The notes under the pieces: model-generated
What the model saw: only the letters and a program-made list of their open reading frames with translations
Told to the model about the DNA's origin: nothing
Database searches by the model: none
Part shown: positions 35,237 to 42,944 of the stretch, in pieces
Position numbering within the stretch: position 1 is the stretch's first letter
Layout: the number at the start of each line of letters is the position of its first letter
Translations under genes and position numbers: made by a program
From: Hominimerdicola alba
GTDB lineage: Bacteria; Bacillota; Clostridia; Oscillospirales; Ruminococcaceae
DNA: 64,000 bases
Assembly (NCBI RefSeq): GCF_900109655.1
Contig: NZ_FOAT01000006.1
Coordinates: 124,001-188,000 of the forward strand
Reading direction: 5' to 3'

Positions 35237-36064
35237 TTACTGAGCGCTGAGTGCAGTCTGGATAGCCTCAGTGAAATCGAACTGACCGTCGTAGAGGTCT
35301 TCGCCCGAATAGTTGTCAGTGATGGTCAGGTGGATATCGTAACCCTTATTGTATGCTGCTGTGTAGCTATATGACTCAACGTCTTTCAGCAGAGTGCCGT
35401 CAGACATCTTGAGATCAGCAAGAACATCAGTCAGCTCAACAGCCTTTACACCGATGCCGTCAAAATAGAGGTAGCTTACAACGGGGTAAGATTCCTGTCT
35501 TGCAGAACCGCTGCAGAGAAGCAGTATAGCGCCGTCATCGAGAGCGATGTGAGTGTTTCTGCCGTTAGGCTCGCGGTAATTCTCGCAGGGCAGCCAGTTC
35601 TCGCCGCCGTCGGTGGAGTTGAATACGCCGTAATATACGCTGCCAGCTGCTGCGCCGCCCTCCAGGGGAACGATAGCGTAAGCCTTGCCTTCTTCGTAAA
35701 CGTTAGCAAGACCCATATCGTTCAGCTCAGTGAAGGTGTAACCGCCGTCAAATGTGTAAGCTGCGATGCTTGCCAGATTGAACTCATGGAGAGTCATCTC
35801 AGGCTCGGTATCATCGGGAGCAGATGAGTCATCGCTTTTGGAGCTGTCATCATCAGCCTTGGAGCTGTCCTCTTCTGCGGTAGGCTCAGCGTCCTTGTCT
35901 TCCTCAGCAGTGGTATATTCCTCACCTGTTACATCGGTATCAGTGCTTGCAGCAGTACTGCTTGTATCGGCTTTGCTGTCGTTGTCCTTAACGTCGCCGC
36001 AGGAAGCAAGTGAAGCAGTCATCATTGCTGAAAGTATGAGAGCAGTAAGTATTTTCTTTTTCAT
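35237..36064 (-). CDS. Secreted lipoprotein with acidic Ser/Asp linker
   Basis: A 275-residue protein with a type II signal peptide (MKKKILTALILSAMMTASLASC, lipobox LASC, Cys22). About 65 residues of Ser/Asp/Glu-rich linker follow, such as DSSKADDDSSKSDD. The folded domain of about 185 residues contains YGVFNSTDGGENWLPC, which looks like an Asp-box/beta-propeller-style repeat. The linker would hold the domain away from the membrane through the wall. GGAGG precedes the start. The ligand is unknown. It is monocistronic, with a consensus promoter at 36126-36154. Confidence 0.85.
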   Translation of the reverse strand: MKKKILTALILSAMMTASLASCGDVKDNDSKADTSSTAASTDTDVTGEEYTTAEEDKDAEPTAEEDSSKADDDSSKSDDSSAPDDTEPEMTLHEFNLASIAAYTFDGGYTFTELNDMGLANVYEEGKAYAIVPLEGGAAAGSVYYGVFNSTDGGENWLPCENYREPNGRNTHIALDDGAILLLCSGSARQESYPVVSYLYFDGIGVKAVELTDVLADLKMSDGTLLKDVESYSYTAAYNKGYDIHLTITDNYSGEDLYDGQFDFTEAIQTALSAQ

Positions 36065-36125
36065 GTTTTTGTCCTCCTTTGTAGATATATGTATCTAACA
36101 TGGTATATTGCTTTTTACAAACAAC

Positions 36126-36154
36126 ATTATAGCACCATTATCTATTGAAGTCAA
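36126..36154 (-). promoter_or_regulatory. Promoter of the lipoprotein gene
   Basis: Minus strand TTGACT (36149-36154), 17 bases, TATAAT (36126-36131). The AT-rich stretch 36155-36390 upstream shows no further feature. Confidence 0.8.
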
Positions 36155-36390
36155 TTACGAATTGATGTCAATTTACACAACAAAACAGTTAATATTTTGT
36201 TATAATGAATAATTGATTTTGGTATGATATTTTGTATGTTGTTACATAATAATGTCATCAGTAAGCAAAATATCCATTTTATGGAAAAATATTTGCCATC
36301 GGAATTACATTACAGTAACAATGTAATTGTTTTGTGATGTGATGAGTTTATGTTCGATGAGTGTGAAAAGCCGTAAAAACAGATATTTTA

Positions 36391-36554
36391 ATCCCGCTGA
36401 CACACTATTCTATACAACCTATTGACAGGTAATATCCAATAGCTGGCGGGGGAAAAGATAACATCAACATAATATATCCCTGTTGATACAGCATTTTAAG
36501 TGGTGTTAAATATTCATTACTATATCGGTGTATGAAGCAGTGTGCTAAATGTAT
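36391..36554 (-). repeat. Repeat family B, inverted copy
   Basis: It starts ATCCCGCTGACACACTATTC and ends GAAGCAGTGTGCTAAATG, the reverse complements of the right and left ends of the 18581 copy. The central GC hairpin is decayed to AGCTGGCGGGGGAAAAG. Confidence 0.75.
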
Positions 36555-36570
36555 AGTTATAAAAACTAAT

Positions 36571-36602
36571 ATCCCGCGAGATCTGATCCTGTCCCGCGGG
36601 AT
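36571..36602 (-). terminator. Terminator of metF
   Basis: ATCCCGCGGGA and TCTCGCGGGAT pair around CAGGATCAGA on the minus strand, then ATTAGTTTTTAT follows. Confidence 0.78.
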
Positions 36603-36643
36603 ATTTTTCTGACTGTGAATATAAAATGGGGTAGATTATCTTA

Positions 36644-37501
36644 TCAGTTGAACAGCGACTGCACAGCCTCGCATATCTTGGTAGCTATGTAGGGATTGTT
36701 CATTGTATAAAGGTGGATGCCGTCAACACCGTTGGCGATAAGGTCAACTATCTGTGATACAGCGTATGCGATACCCGCGTCGCGCATAGATATGGGGTCA
36801 TCTGCATACTTATCCATTATCGTGAGGAATTTCTTTGGCAGCCTTGCGTGGCAGAGGGTAGCCATCCTCGCGATGGTCTTGGGATTGGTAACAGGCATTA
36901 TTCCTGCTTCTATGGGAACATCTATGCCGGCGATAGCACACTTTTCCCTGAAAGCGTAAAAATCTTCGTTATCGAAGAAAAGCTGGGATATCAGCTGAGA
37001 ACAGCCTGCGTCCACCTTTTCTTTCAGGTGCTTGATATCGTCAACGCTTGATGCTGCCTCGGGGTGAGTCTCGGGGTAGCAGGCACCGATGATATTGAAA
37101 TCGCCCTGCTCCTTGATAAGTTCTATAAGCTCGGAAGCATATTTGAAATCGTTGTGGGGAGGTATATTGGGGTTGAGATCTCCGCGCAGAGCGAGGATAT
37201 TCTCAATGCCCGCCGCCTTCATCTGTGCCAGCTCGAAGAGTACCTTCTCGCGGGTGAGATTTATGCAGGCAAGGTGAGCCACAGGCTCGATGGAGTATTT
37301 CTCCTTTATCATCTCGCATATACCAATGGTAGCATTGCTGCCGTTTCCGCCAGCACCGTAGGTCACGCTGATGAAATCGGGTTTCAGCGGTGCAAGACCA
37401 TCGATAGTGCTGTAAATGCTGTCTATAGGTGTATCGCTCTTAGGAGGGAATACCTCAAAAGAGAGTGTGGTTTTATTTTTGAAAAGCTCGCAGGTTTTCA
37501 T
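36644..37501 (-). CDS. metF: Methylenetetrahydrofolate reductase
   Basis: A 285-residue TIM-barrel flavoenzyme that reduces 5,10-methylene-THF to 5-methyl-THF for methionine synthesis. Family segments are LSFEVFPPKSD, DFISVTYGAGG, HLACINLTREKV, ILALRGDLNPN (FAD contact) and QLFFDNEDFY. The ATG at 37501 is used because it aligns with the usual N-terminus and has AGGACAGG upstream; eight more codons are open before it. It stands alone between a promoter at 37543-37571 and its terminator. Confidence 0.95.
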   Translation of the reverse strand: MKTCELFKNKTTLSFEVFPPKSDTPIDSIYSTIDGLAPLKPDFISVTYGAGGNGSNATIGICEMIKEKYSIEPVAHLACINLTREKVLFELAQMKAAGIENILALRGDLNPNIPPHNDFKYASELIELIKEQGDFNIIGACYPETHPEAASSVDDIKHLKEKVDAGCSQLISQLFFDNEDFYAFREKCAIAGIDVPIEAGIMPVTNPKTIARMATLCHARLPKKFLTIMDKYADDPISMRDAGIAYAVSQIVDLIANGVDGIHLYTMNNPYIATKICEAVQSLFN

Positions 37502-37542
37502 ACTATCCTGTCCTTTCGTGATCAACTAAAGATATCCTACAT

Positions 37543-37571
37543 ATTCTATCATATTATCTTGGTATAGTCAA
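37543..37571 (-). promoter_or_regulatory. Promoter of metF
   Basis: Minus strand TTGACT (37566-37571), 17 bases, TAGAAT (37543-37548). No SAM riboswitch fits in the roughly 35-base leader. Confidence 0.7.
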
Positions 37572-37679
37572 CTATAAAATTAATATAGCATGATATAGTC
37601 GAAAACTATATTGTGTTACCAATCATAAATCCTGCAAATGTATTCCGCGGTAGAAAACTTGTGCGCTAAATAAACTATG

Positions 37680-37972
37680 ACGCGAAGAGAGCTTTTGGTC
37701 AAGATTTTCGCGAAAAGGTCCTAGCGCCGGACACGTTCGACGCAGTCAACGTTAGCGAATTTCGCGGCAACAAAACAGCGCACTAAACAAACTATGCCGC
37801 GAATCAAAGCGCGCTGTTATCTGATTTCTCGACCCGAGGAACGAGGGGCGAAAGCTCGCAAACTAATGCCAAAAGCAAACCATCGACTATACCGGCAAAT
37901 CAAGATACACCGGTATCAATCAAACCCACCAAACAAAAAAGAGCGTGAACTATCCAAAGTCCACGCTCAAAT
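37680..37972 (+). repeat. Repeat family A, copy 3
   Basis: It begins CGAAGAGAGCTTTTGGTCAAG and continues TTTTCGCGAAAAGGTCCTAG as in the 20021 copy. It shares AAACAAACTATGCC and AATCAAAGCGCG with the same copy, includes the CCCGAGGAACGAGGGGCGAA module also found at 7.5 kb, and ends at the hairpin GAGCGTG.../...CCACGCTC (37946-37970). Confidence 0.8.
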
Positions 37973-38003
37973 CATATGCAAAAATTATCGCCGCACCACC
38001 GCA

Positions 38004-38687
38004 TTAAACCTGCTTTCCCGACATACCGCTGCCGCTCGCAAACAGCTGAGCCCAGTATATCGTGCCATCGGAAGCACGGTATGCACCCATGCCCATGTAG
38101 GTCTTGTTCGCATCAAGTATGCTGGAACGATGGGGCGCCGAATTCATGAAAGCATCACACGCACTCTGAGCAGTGTCATATCCATAAGCAATATTCTCAC
38201 CCGCAGATGTCACCGATATGCCGTATTCTGCAAGTACCGTGAAACATTCTCTGCCGTCAGGACGATAGTGTCCGTATGACTTTGATATCTCCTGAGCACG
38301 CTTTGCAGCAGCCGAACTGAGTTCAGATGAATAAACATACGCTTTGAGCCCCCTCGAACGACGTTCCTTGTTAACCAGGACCGCCAGCTCATCTGCAAGC
38401 TCCTTGTTTGTTTTCTGCCCGGCAGATTTGCCGCCTTTGATGTAAGCTGCCATCAAGGTCACATCAGTGATATTCACCTTACCGTCACCGTTGAGATCGG
38501 CTTTTTTCTTAGCACTGGCGCTCAAAGATCTTTTGCCCTTGACAAATGCTGCGAGCCTCGTCAGATCGGTGATATTGATCTTGCCGTCACCGTTGATATC
38601 CGCGCCGCGTAATGTCGCAGCGCTCGCCGATATACAGCTTGCGGACATTACCACTGCAAGAACGAATGCGATCATCTTTTTAAACAT
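38004..38687 (-). CDS. Secreted CAP/SCP-like protein with N-terminal type I dockerin
   Basis: A 227-residue protein. A Sec signal peptide (about residues 1-24, ending ASA) is followed by two dockerin calcium-loop repeats, DINGDGKINITDLTRL and DLNGDGKVNITDVTLM, each with a K/R-rich helix. A CAP domain follows from residue 92, with GHYRPDG, AGENIAYGY, HRSSILD and TYMGMGAY. Dockerins dock enzymes to cohesins of a cellulosome scaffold; bacterial CAP domains have no settled activity. The dockerin lies before rather than after the partner domain. The ATG at 38687 has AGGAGG nearby; the longer ORF (to 39059) lacks coding character. Confidence 0.9.
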   Translation of the reverse strand: MFKKMIAFVLAVVMSASCISASAATLRGADINGDGKINITDLTRLAAFVKGKRSLSASAKKKADLNGDGKVNITDVTLMAAYIKGGKSAGQKTNKELADELAVLVNKERRSRGLKAYVYSSELSSAAAKRAQEISKSYGHYRPDGRECFTVLAEYGISVTSAGENIAYGYDTAQSACDAFMNSAPHRSSILDANKTYMGMGAYRASDGTIYWAQLFASGSGMSGKQV

Positions 38688-39226
38688 CTTTATTCCTCCT
38701 CTGACATTTACGATGCGCCCGGACTTAAATATGTGCCCGGCGGTATCATAATGCCCGGTATCCTTTTTCATAATTTCTATAACGAATGAGTAGCCACACA
38801 ATACTGTCCACAGCCACCGGATCTCAGCTCGCCGAAGCCGAATCTGTGTTCGCCGAATAGTATAGTTGATGATATAGATCTCAGGACATTCAACCCTCAC
38901 AGCAAAAAAGCGTATCGTCCGAAATTGCTGAATGCAGAGGTCGATATTACGTTTACTATAATTCAACATTATAAGACTAAGACAGTTTATGACGGCAAGA
39001 AAGTATATCCACAAAAGATATGAACTTCCAAGCATATTATCTCTCCTAATTATGTACATATTATGGTATTTTTCACTACAATTGTAAAGTAAGTGCGTAA
39101 AATAACATTGAATTTCAAAATCAGAAAACCTTTAAGAAGACTATTAGTAACAGTTATTTCCAATTCATTGGCAAAATCAACATTCTCACAGCGGTGTTAT
39201 TGTGCAGATAAATGTTTTTTTAATTA
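38688..39226. other. Intergenic region upstream of the CAP-dockerin gene
   Basis: The frame of the CAP gene stays open on the minus strand to 39059, but the peptide is unlike a coding sequence and lacks a ribosome site. It probably contains the CAP gene promoter, which I could not place with confidence. No other feature is visible. Confidence 0.5.
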
Positions 39227-39401
39227 ACTCGGACATATTTCTGCAAGAGTTGTACAAAAACGTACAACTTTTCAGCCAAAAACACTGATAGTAGAAAGCA
39301 CCTCAAAAGGATGTTCATGATGATCCCCACTTGTACGCACGATGGCAGGCAGCCGCTGACTATGACCACGGTATATGAAGCGGCGTGTTATACTGTATAA
39401 G
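39227..39401 (+). ncRNA. Repeat family C, copy 1: candidate structured RNA
   Basis: This copy aligns along its full length with the reverse complement of 60559-60735. It opens with an identical stretch of about 48 bases that includes the hairpin GTTGTAC-AAAAAC-GTACAAC (39248-39269). Near its end, GCCGCT (39352-39357) pairs with AGCGGC (39379-39384); in the other copy these read GCCGCC and GGCGGC, a compensatory T-A to C-G change. Inside, TATG pairs with TATA here (G-U) and with CATA there, which favours this strand as sense. No protein family is recognisable. Confidence 0.6.
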
Positions 39402-39494
39402 CGGCAGGATATCGGCAACTTCCGCAGGGGGTACATATTCCCAAACAAGCGCAGCATGAGGGAAAACAGTCCCCACATGAGCGCATAATATAGA

Positions 39495-39596
39495 TATAGT
39501 AAACGACATTGAAATTGCTACTTTGCGAACTTCGCAAAAGCATAAATCGAACTTTTACTCGTTCTCAAAGTTCAATTTCTAATGTAATTTACTATA
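39495..39596. repeat. 102-bp imperfect palindrome, MITE-like
   Basis: The left arm begins TATAGTAAACGACATTGAAA, and the reverse complement of the right arm begins TATAGTAAATTACATTAGAA. The match continues into GAAATTG and GAAC. The two arms meet in a roughly 20-base centre. It would fold into one long hairpin and has no ORF. It lies between repeat family C and the T-box promoter. Confidence 0.6.
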
Positions 39597-39642
39597 ACAG
39601 CATAAGCTAAAACTGCCACACTAATATTTTTGCTTTACCCCC

Positions 39643-39671
39643 TTGACAAGCGAAAAGAAAAGTGCTATAAT
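39643..39671 (+). promoter_or_regulatory. Promoter of the T-box transcript
   Basis: Consensus TTGACA (39643-39648), 17 bases, TATAAT (39666-39671), just upstream of the T-box leader. Confidence 0.88.
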
Positions 39672-39689
39672 GTACACAATATTTTTGAA

Positions 39690-39972
39690 ACGCTATGACC
39701 GGGAGAAGTAACTTTGGTATTCACTCACAGAGAGCGCGGGAAAGGTGTGAGCCGCGCAGCAGAGCCTAAGCGAATAACACCCGTGAGCGGCAGACCAAAA
39801 GGCATATAGCCAAGTAGGAAAGACGTGTTCCTCACGTTATGAGGATAAGAGTGACAACGCTCGGATAAAAATAGTGTCGCACTTTAAGTGTGAGCTGCAC
39901 CGAGCAGTGTAAATCAGGTGGTACCACGAAGCTTATGCTCTCGTCCTGTTATTGGGACGAGGGCTTTTTTAA
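39690..39972 (+). promoter_or_regulatory. T-box riboswitch, probably asparagine-specific
   Basis: The leader has the T-box hallmarks: GAGAAGTAA near 39703, the distal AGAGAGCGCGGGAAAGGTG loop of stem I, and the antiterminator box AGGTGGTACCACG at 39916-39928. A terminator follows, CTCGTCC/GGACGAG with GGGCTTTTTT, at 39940-39970. The likely specifier is AAC at 39776-39778 in GAATAACACCC, which reads asparagine. Uncharged tRNA-Asn would stabilise the antiterminator and switch on downstream genes. The nearest fitting target is asnS, about 860 bases away, with a zinc-ribbon gene and three repeats in between. Confidence 0.9.
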
Positions 39973-40106
39973 TTCATAATTCATAATGCATAACATGACG
40001 GAAAGTTCGCGTATTTTTATGTAATTGGAGCGTGGATACATGAACAGCGGTATCATCGATATTTAACTCGTGGCAGATGCAGAAATGTATGGCAAAAAGG
40101 AGTGCG

Positions 40107-40343
40107 ATGCTGATGAGCGACAGCGACAATGATAATAATATAAAATGCCTGCGGTGCGGGACAGAAATGGTCGAAGCATATTTTCTGACATATATGTGTT
40201 CACAGCCCATAGTTCAGCGTACAAGAAAAGGTGTGCTTTCCGCACCCGTGCAGTCAGGTACAAAATGTATGGTATGCCAAAACTGCGGCTATATCGAACT
40301 AAGGGCAACAGAACCGCACAAGCTGAAATTCAGGACAGAGTAA
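40107..40343 (+). CDS. Small zinc-ribbon protein
   Basis: A 78-residue protein with two knuckles, CLRCG at about residues 13-17 and CMVCQNCGYIEL at about 52-63, spaced as in a single treble-clef or ribbon zinc site. Short stretches between them are hydrophobic but not membrane spanning. AAGGAG at 40097-40102 precedes two candidate ATGs, at 40107 and 40113. It is the first ORF after the Asn T-box and so should be under its control. Function unknown. Confidence 0.7.
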   Translation: MLMSDSDNDNNIKCLRCGTEMVEAYFLTYMCSQPIVQRTRKGVLSAPVQSGTKCMVCQNCGYIELRATEPHKLKFRTE

Positions 40344-40461
40344 AGTCCATAGTAAAAAGAAAACACCCCGAGATCAATTCGCAAAGCGTGCTGTGATCAA
40401 CTATAGCTCCGTTCAAATCAAAGCACGAGGGCAGAGAGAACATAGGGCAGAACCAGGGATA

Positions 40462-40818
40462 ATGGCAAACAGCCCCAAAGCTCGACCCCCTCTTGTGACG
40501 AGAGTGAATACTGCCGACGCAGTCGCGGCTAGGGTTTTGGGTATTGATGTATGTATGCAAAGCCATATTTTTAAAAGCATGGCAAACAGCGACCCGCGGC
40601 GCGTTGGCGCGAGAGTGAACGCAGCGTCAAGGCTTCAAGAGCGTGAGGGGCAAAACCCAATTTAACAAAGAATGGCAAACAGCCCAAAAGCCCGAATGCC
40701 CCTTGTGACGAGAGTGAACGCAGTGAGGAACGAGCGGAGAGAACGAAGTCACAAGCCCTTATCGGGCATGAGGGTTTTGGGCGCAGGGGGCATGGGGGCT
40801 CCGCCCCCATTAGTAATA
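40462..40818 (+). repeat. Repeat family D, three tandem copies upstream of asnS
   Basis: Three units each start ATGGCAAACAGC (40462, 40579, 40672), continue through a GAGAGTGAA(C/T) segment and end in GGGTTTTGGG- or GGGGCAAAACCC-like sequence. Each is openable as a short peptide beginning MANSPKAR or MANSDPRR. The third ends in a GC-rich hairpin GGGGGCTCCGCCCCC and stays in frame with asnS. Related single copies lie at 49131-49188 (minus) and 60811-60926. Confidence 0.8.
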
Positions 40819-40830
40819 GGAGGATTAAAA

Positions 40831-42204
40831 ATGAAACACACAGACATTAAAGAAGTATTGACAAACAAGGAATTCATCGGACAGCAGGTAACTGTATGCG
40901 GATGGGTAAGAACTTCCAGAAATTCAAAGAACGTGGCTTTCGTTGAGCTCAACGACGGCACTTCACTGAAGAATGTACAGATAGTTATAGATAAGGCTGA
41001 CGATCCCGATTATAAGGATCTCCCCCGCGTGGGCTGTTCCCTGAAAGTTACAGGTACTCTGGTAGAGGGCAGAAACTCCGCTGAGATCAATGTAACTCCC
41101 GCTGATATCACCCTGCTGGGCGACTGCCCCCAGGATTACCCTCTCCAGAAGAAGGGTCATACACTGGAATTCCTGCGTACAATGCCCCATCTCCGCGGCA
41201 GAACAAACACTTTCAACGCAGTTATGAGAATCCGTTCTGTACTGGCTCAGGCTATCCACCAGTATTATCAGGACAGAAACTTCGTTTACGTGAACACCCC
41301 TCTGATAACAGGTTCTGACTGCGAGGGCGCAGGCGAGATGTTCCGCGTTACGACCATCGGCTATTCCAACGAGTACAAGACCGAGGACGATTACGATGCA
41401 GCTGATTTCTTCGGCAGACGCGCAGGCCTTTCCGTATCGGGTCAGCTTGAGGGCGAAATGGCTGCTACCGCTATGGGCAAGATATATACCTTCGGTCCTT
41501 CTTTCAGAGCCGAGAACTCCAACACACCCAAGCACCTTGCTGAGTTCTGGCACGTTGAGCCCGAGATAGCTTTCGCTGAGCTGGAAGACGTTATCGAGGT
41601 AGCTGAGGATATGGTAAAGCACGTTATCGGTACCGTACTTGAAAAGTGCCCCGATGAGATAGCTTTCTTTGACGCTCATTTTGAAAAGGGTCTGAAAGCA
41701 AGACTTGAAGAACTCATCAGCCACGAATTCGGCAGAGTTACTTATACCGAAGCTATCGAGCTGCTGAAAAAGTCAGGCGAAAAGTTCGTATATCCCGTTG
41801 ACTGGGGCTGCGACCTCCAGACCGAGCACGAGAGATACCTCTCCGAAAAGGTATTCAAGAAGGCTGTATTCGTTACCGATTACCCCAAGGATATCAAGAG
41901 CTTCTACATGAAGCAGAACCCCGACGGCAAGACCGTTGCAGCAGTTGACCTGCTTGTTCCCGGTGTCGGCGAGATCATCGGCGGCAGCGAGAGAGAAGCT
42001 GATTACGATAAGCTTATCGCCGCTATGAAGGACAGAAACATGAATCTCGATCTTTACAGCGATTACCTCGACCTGAGAAAGTTCGGTACCGTTCCCCACG
42101 GCGGTTTCGGTCTGGGCTTTGAAAGACTTATCATGTACGTAACAGGCGTACAGAACATCAGAGACGTAATTATGTTCCCAAGAACTGTTGGTTCTATTAG
42201 ATAA
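40831..42204 (+). CDS. asnS: Asparagine--tRNA ligase
   Basis: A 457-residue class IIb synthetase that charges tRNA-Asn. It has an N-terminal OB-fold anticodon domain (VTVCGWVRTSRNSKNVAFVELNDGT), then motif 2 (FGPSFRAENSNTPKHLAEFWHVEPE) and motif 3 (GGFGLGFERLIMYVTG). The order and length match AsnS. The ATG at 40831 has AGGAGG seven bases upstream. The reading frame is open for 53 codons before it, but those encode a family D repeat and not an extension. It is probably regulated by the upstream T-box. The next gene starts three bases after its stop. Confidence 0.97.
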   Translation: MKHTDIKEVLTNKEFIGQQVTVCGWVRTSRNSKNVAFVELNDGTSLKNVQIVIDKADDPDYKDLPRVGCSLKVTGTLVEGRNSAEINVTPADITLLGDCPQDYPLQKKGHTLEFLRTMPHLRGRTNTFNAVMRIRSVLAQAIHQYYQDRNFVYVNTPLITGSDCEGAGEMFRVTTIGYSNEYKTEDDYDAADFFGRRAGLSVSGQLEGEMAATAMGKIYTFGPSFRAENSNTPKHLAEFWHVEPEIAFAELEDVIEVAEDMVKHVIGTVLEKCPDEIAFFDAHFEKGLKARLEELISHEFGRVTYTEAIELLKKSGEKFVYPVDWGCDLQTEHERYLSEKVFKKAVFVTDYPKDIKSFYMKQNPDGKTVAAVDLLVPGVGEIIGGSEREADYDKLIAAMKDRNMNLDLYSDYLDLRKFGTVPHGGFGLGFERLIMYVTGVQNIRDVIMFPRTVGSIR

Positions 42205-42207
42205 TAA

Positions 42208-42768
42208 ATGGAGTACGTCATTCCTGTTTTTCTGGGTCTGATAATATTCGTGCTGCCTGTTGTTGCGATGAGGTATCACCGCTACCGCAAGGATAAAAAA
42301 TGGCTTCGGAAGCTGGATATGCGCGTAAAGGACGAACTGATATCCTCAACGAGCAGAGGTGCCATAGACCCGATGGTAATGGCGATGGTCAAGGGGCATA
42401 TCGTGAAAACTAGGCTTTTGTGGTGCGGGATAGCACTTGCAGTGTTCGGGTTTGCGGCACTTATATGGGATTTTCTTCTTATACTTGGCGCTGTACCGAT
42501 ATGCGCAGTGGTAACAGCTGATATGCTCTACCGACTTTTCGGGCTGAGAGATATATCGACCCTTATGAAAGTGAAAGCCTTTGTTTTCAGAAGCAGGAGC
42601 TCCGATGCCGCCGCAGTTTATTACGATATGCAAAGGCTGGGATACCGCACTTTCGCCCAAAGCACCATGTTCGTCAGCGGCACTAAGGCTGAAGCAGGGA
42701 GATATGTTTATCTTATAGTCAGGCGGAGCGAAAAAAGCTATCATCCTGTGATGATACTTGATTTCTGA
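42208..42768 (+). CDS. Membrane protein of unknown function
   Basis: A 186-residue protein with an N-terminal membrane helix (residues 3-21) followed by a basic segment (RYHRYRKDKKWLRK). Two more close helices lie at about residues 72-90 and 92-108. The soluble C-terminal region of about 75 residues contains DAAAVYYDMQRLGYRTFAQS. It begins three bases after asnS and is therefore cotranscribed. I do not recognise the family. Confidence 0.75.
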   Translation: MEYVIPVFLGLIIFVLPVVAMRYHRYRKDKKWLRKLDMRVKDELISSTSRGAIDPMVMAMVKGHIVKTRLLWCGIALAVFGFAALIWDFLLILGAVPICAVVTADMLYRLFGLRDISTLMKVKAFVFRSRSSDAAAVYYDMQRLGYRTFAQSTMFVSGTKAEAGRYVYLIVRRSEKSYHPVMILDF

Positions 42769-42823
42769 AAGTTTCCGCTCACCCTAAAACAGAATAAAAT
42801 ATCGTTAAATATAAAGAAACCTC

Positions 42824-42852
42824 TTGACATTCGTGCATTTTAGATGTATAAT
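42824..42852 (+). promoter_or_regulatory. Promoter of asnA
   Basis: TTGACA (42824-42829), 17 bases, TATAAT (42847-42852), both perfect consensus. Confidence 0.9.
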
Positions 42853-42860
42853 AAATGCAT

Positions 42861-42918
42861 AGATGAGGAACGAAGATGTTCCGGTCGCATGAGGCGGTCG
42901 GATCATCTTTTCTTTTTT
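42861..42918 (+). promoter_or_regulatory. Compact three-way-junction leader with terminator before asnA
   Basis: AGATGA pairs with TCATCT to enclose two hairpins: GGAAC-GAAGAT-GTTCC and the seven-base-pair CGGTCGC-ATGAG-GCGGTCG. The closing stem runs straight into TTTTCTTTTTTT, so the whole fold is an intrinsic terminator 25 bases before the asnA start. Transcription of asnA thus needs read-through. It does not resemble a T-box or any riboswitch I know. Confidence 0.68.
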
Positions 42919-42944
42919 TGTAAGAATTGAAAGGTAGTGAACTT

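Noticed and set aside
35237-36064. Lipoprotein as the solute-binding part of an ABC transporter
   Set aside because: No permease or ATPase gene is adjacent and the domain looks like a beta-rich repeat, not a periplasmic binding fold.
38688-39059. A 124-codon in-frame extension of the CAP-dockerin gene
   Set aside because: It has no ribosome site, its peptide is unlike coding sequence and the signal peptide would be buried; the ATG at 38687 with AGGAGG is the start.
39272-39478. Minus-strand 68-codon ORF across repeat family C
   Set aside because: The frame differs from the one shared by the two copies and amino-acid changes are not conservative; RNA structure explains the conservation better.
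40672-40830. N-terminal extension of AsnS starting MANSPKAR
   Set aside because: It is a family D repeat unit; the AGGAGG site and the conserved AsnS N-terminus place the start at 40831.
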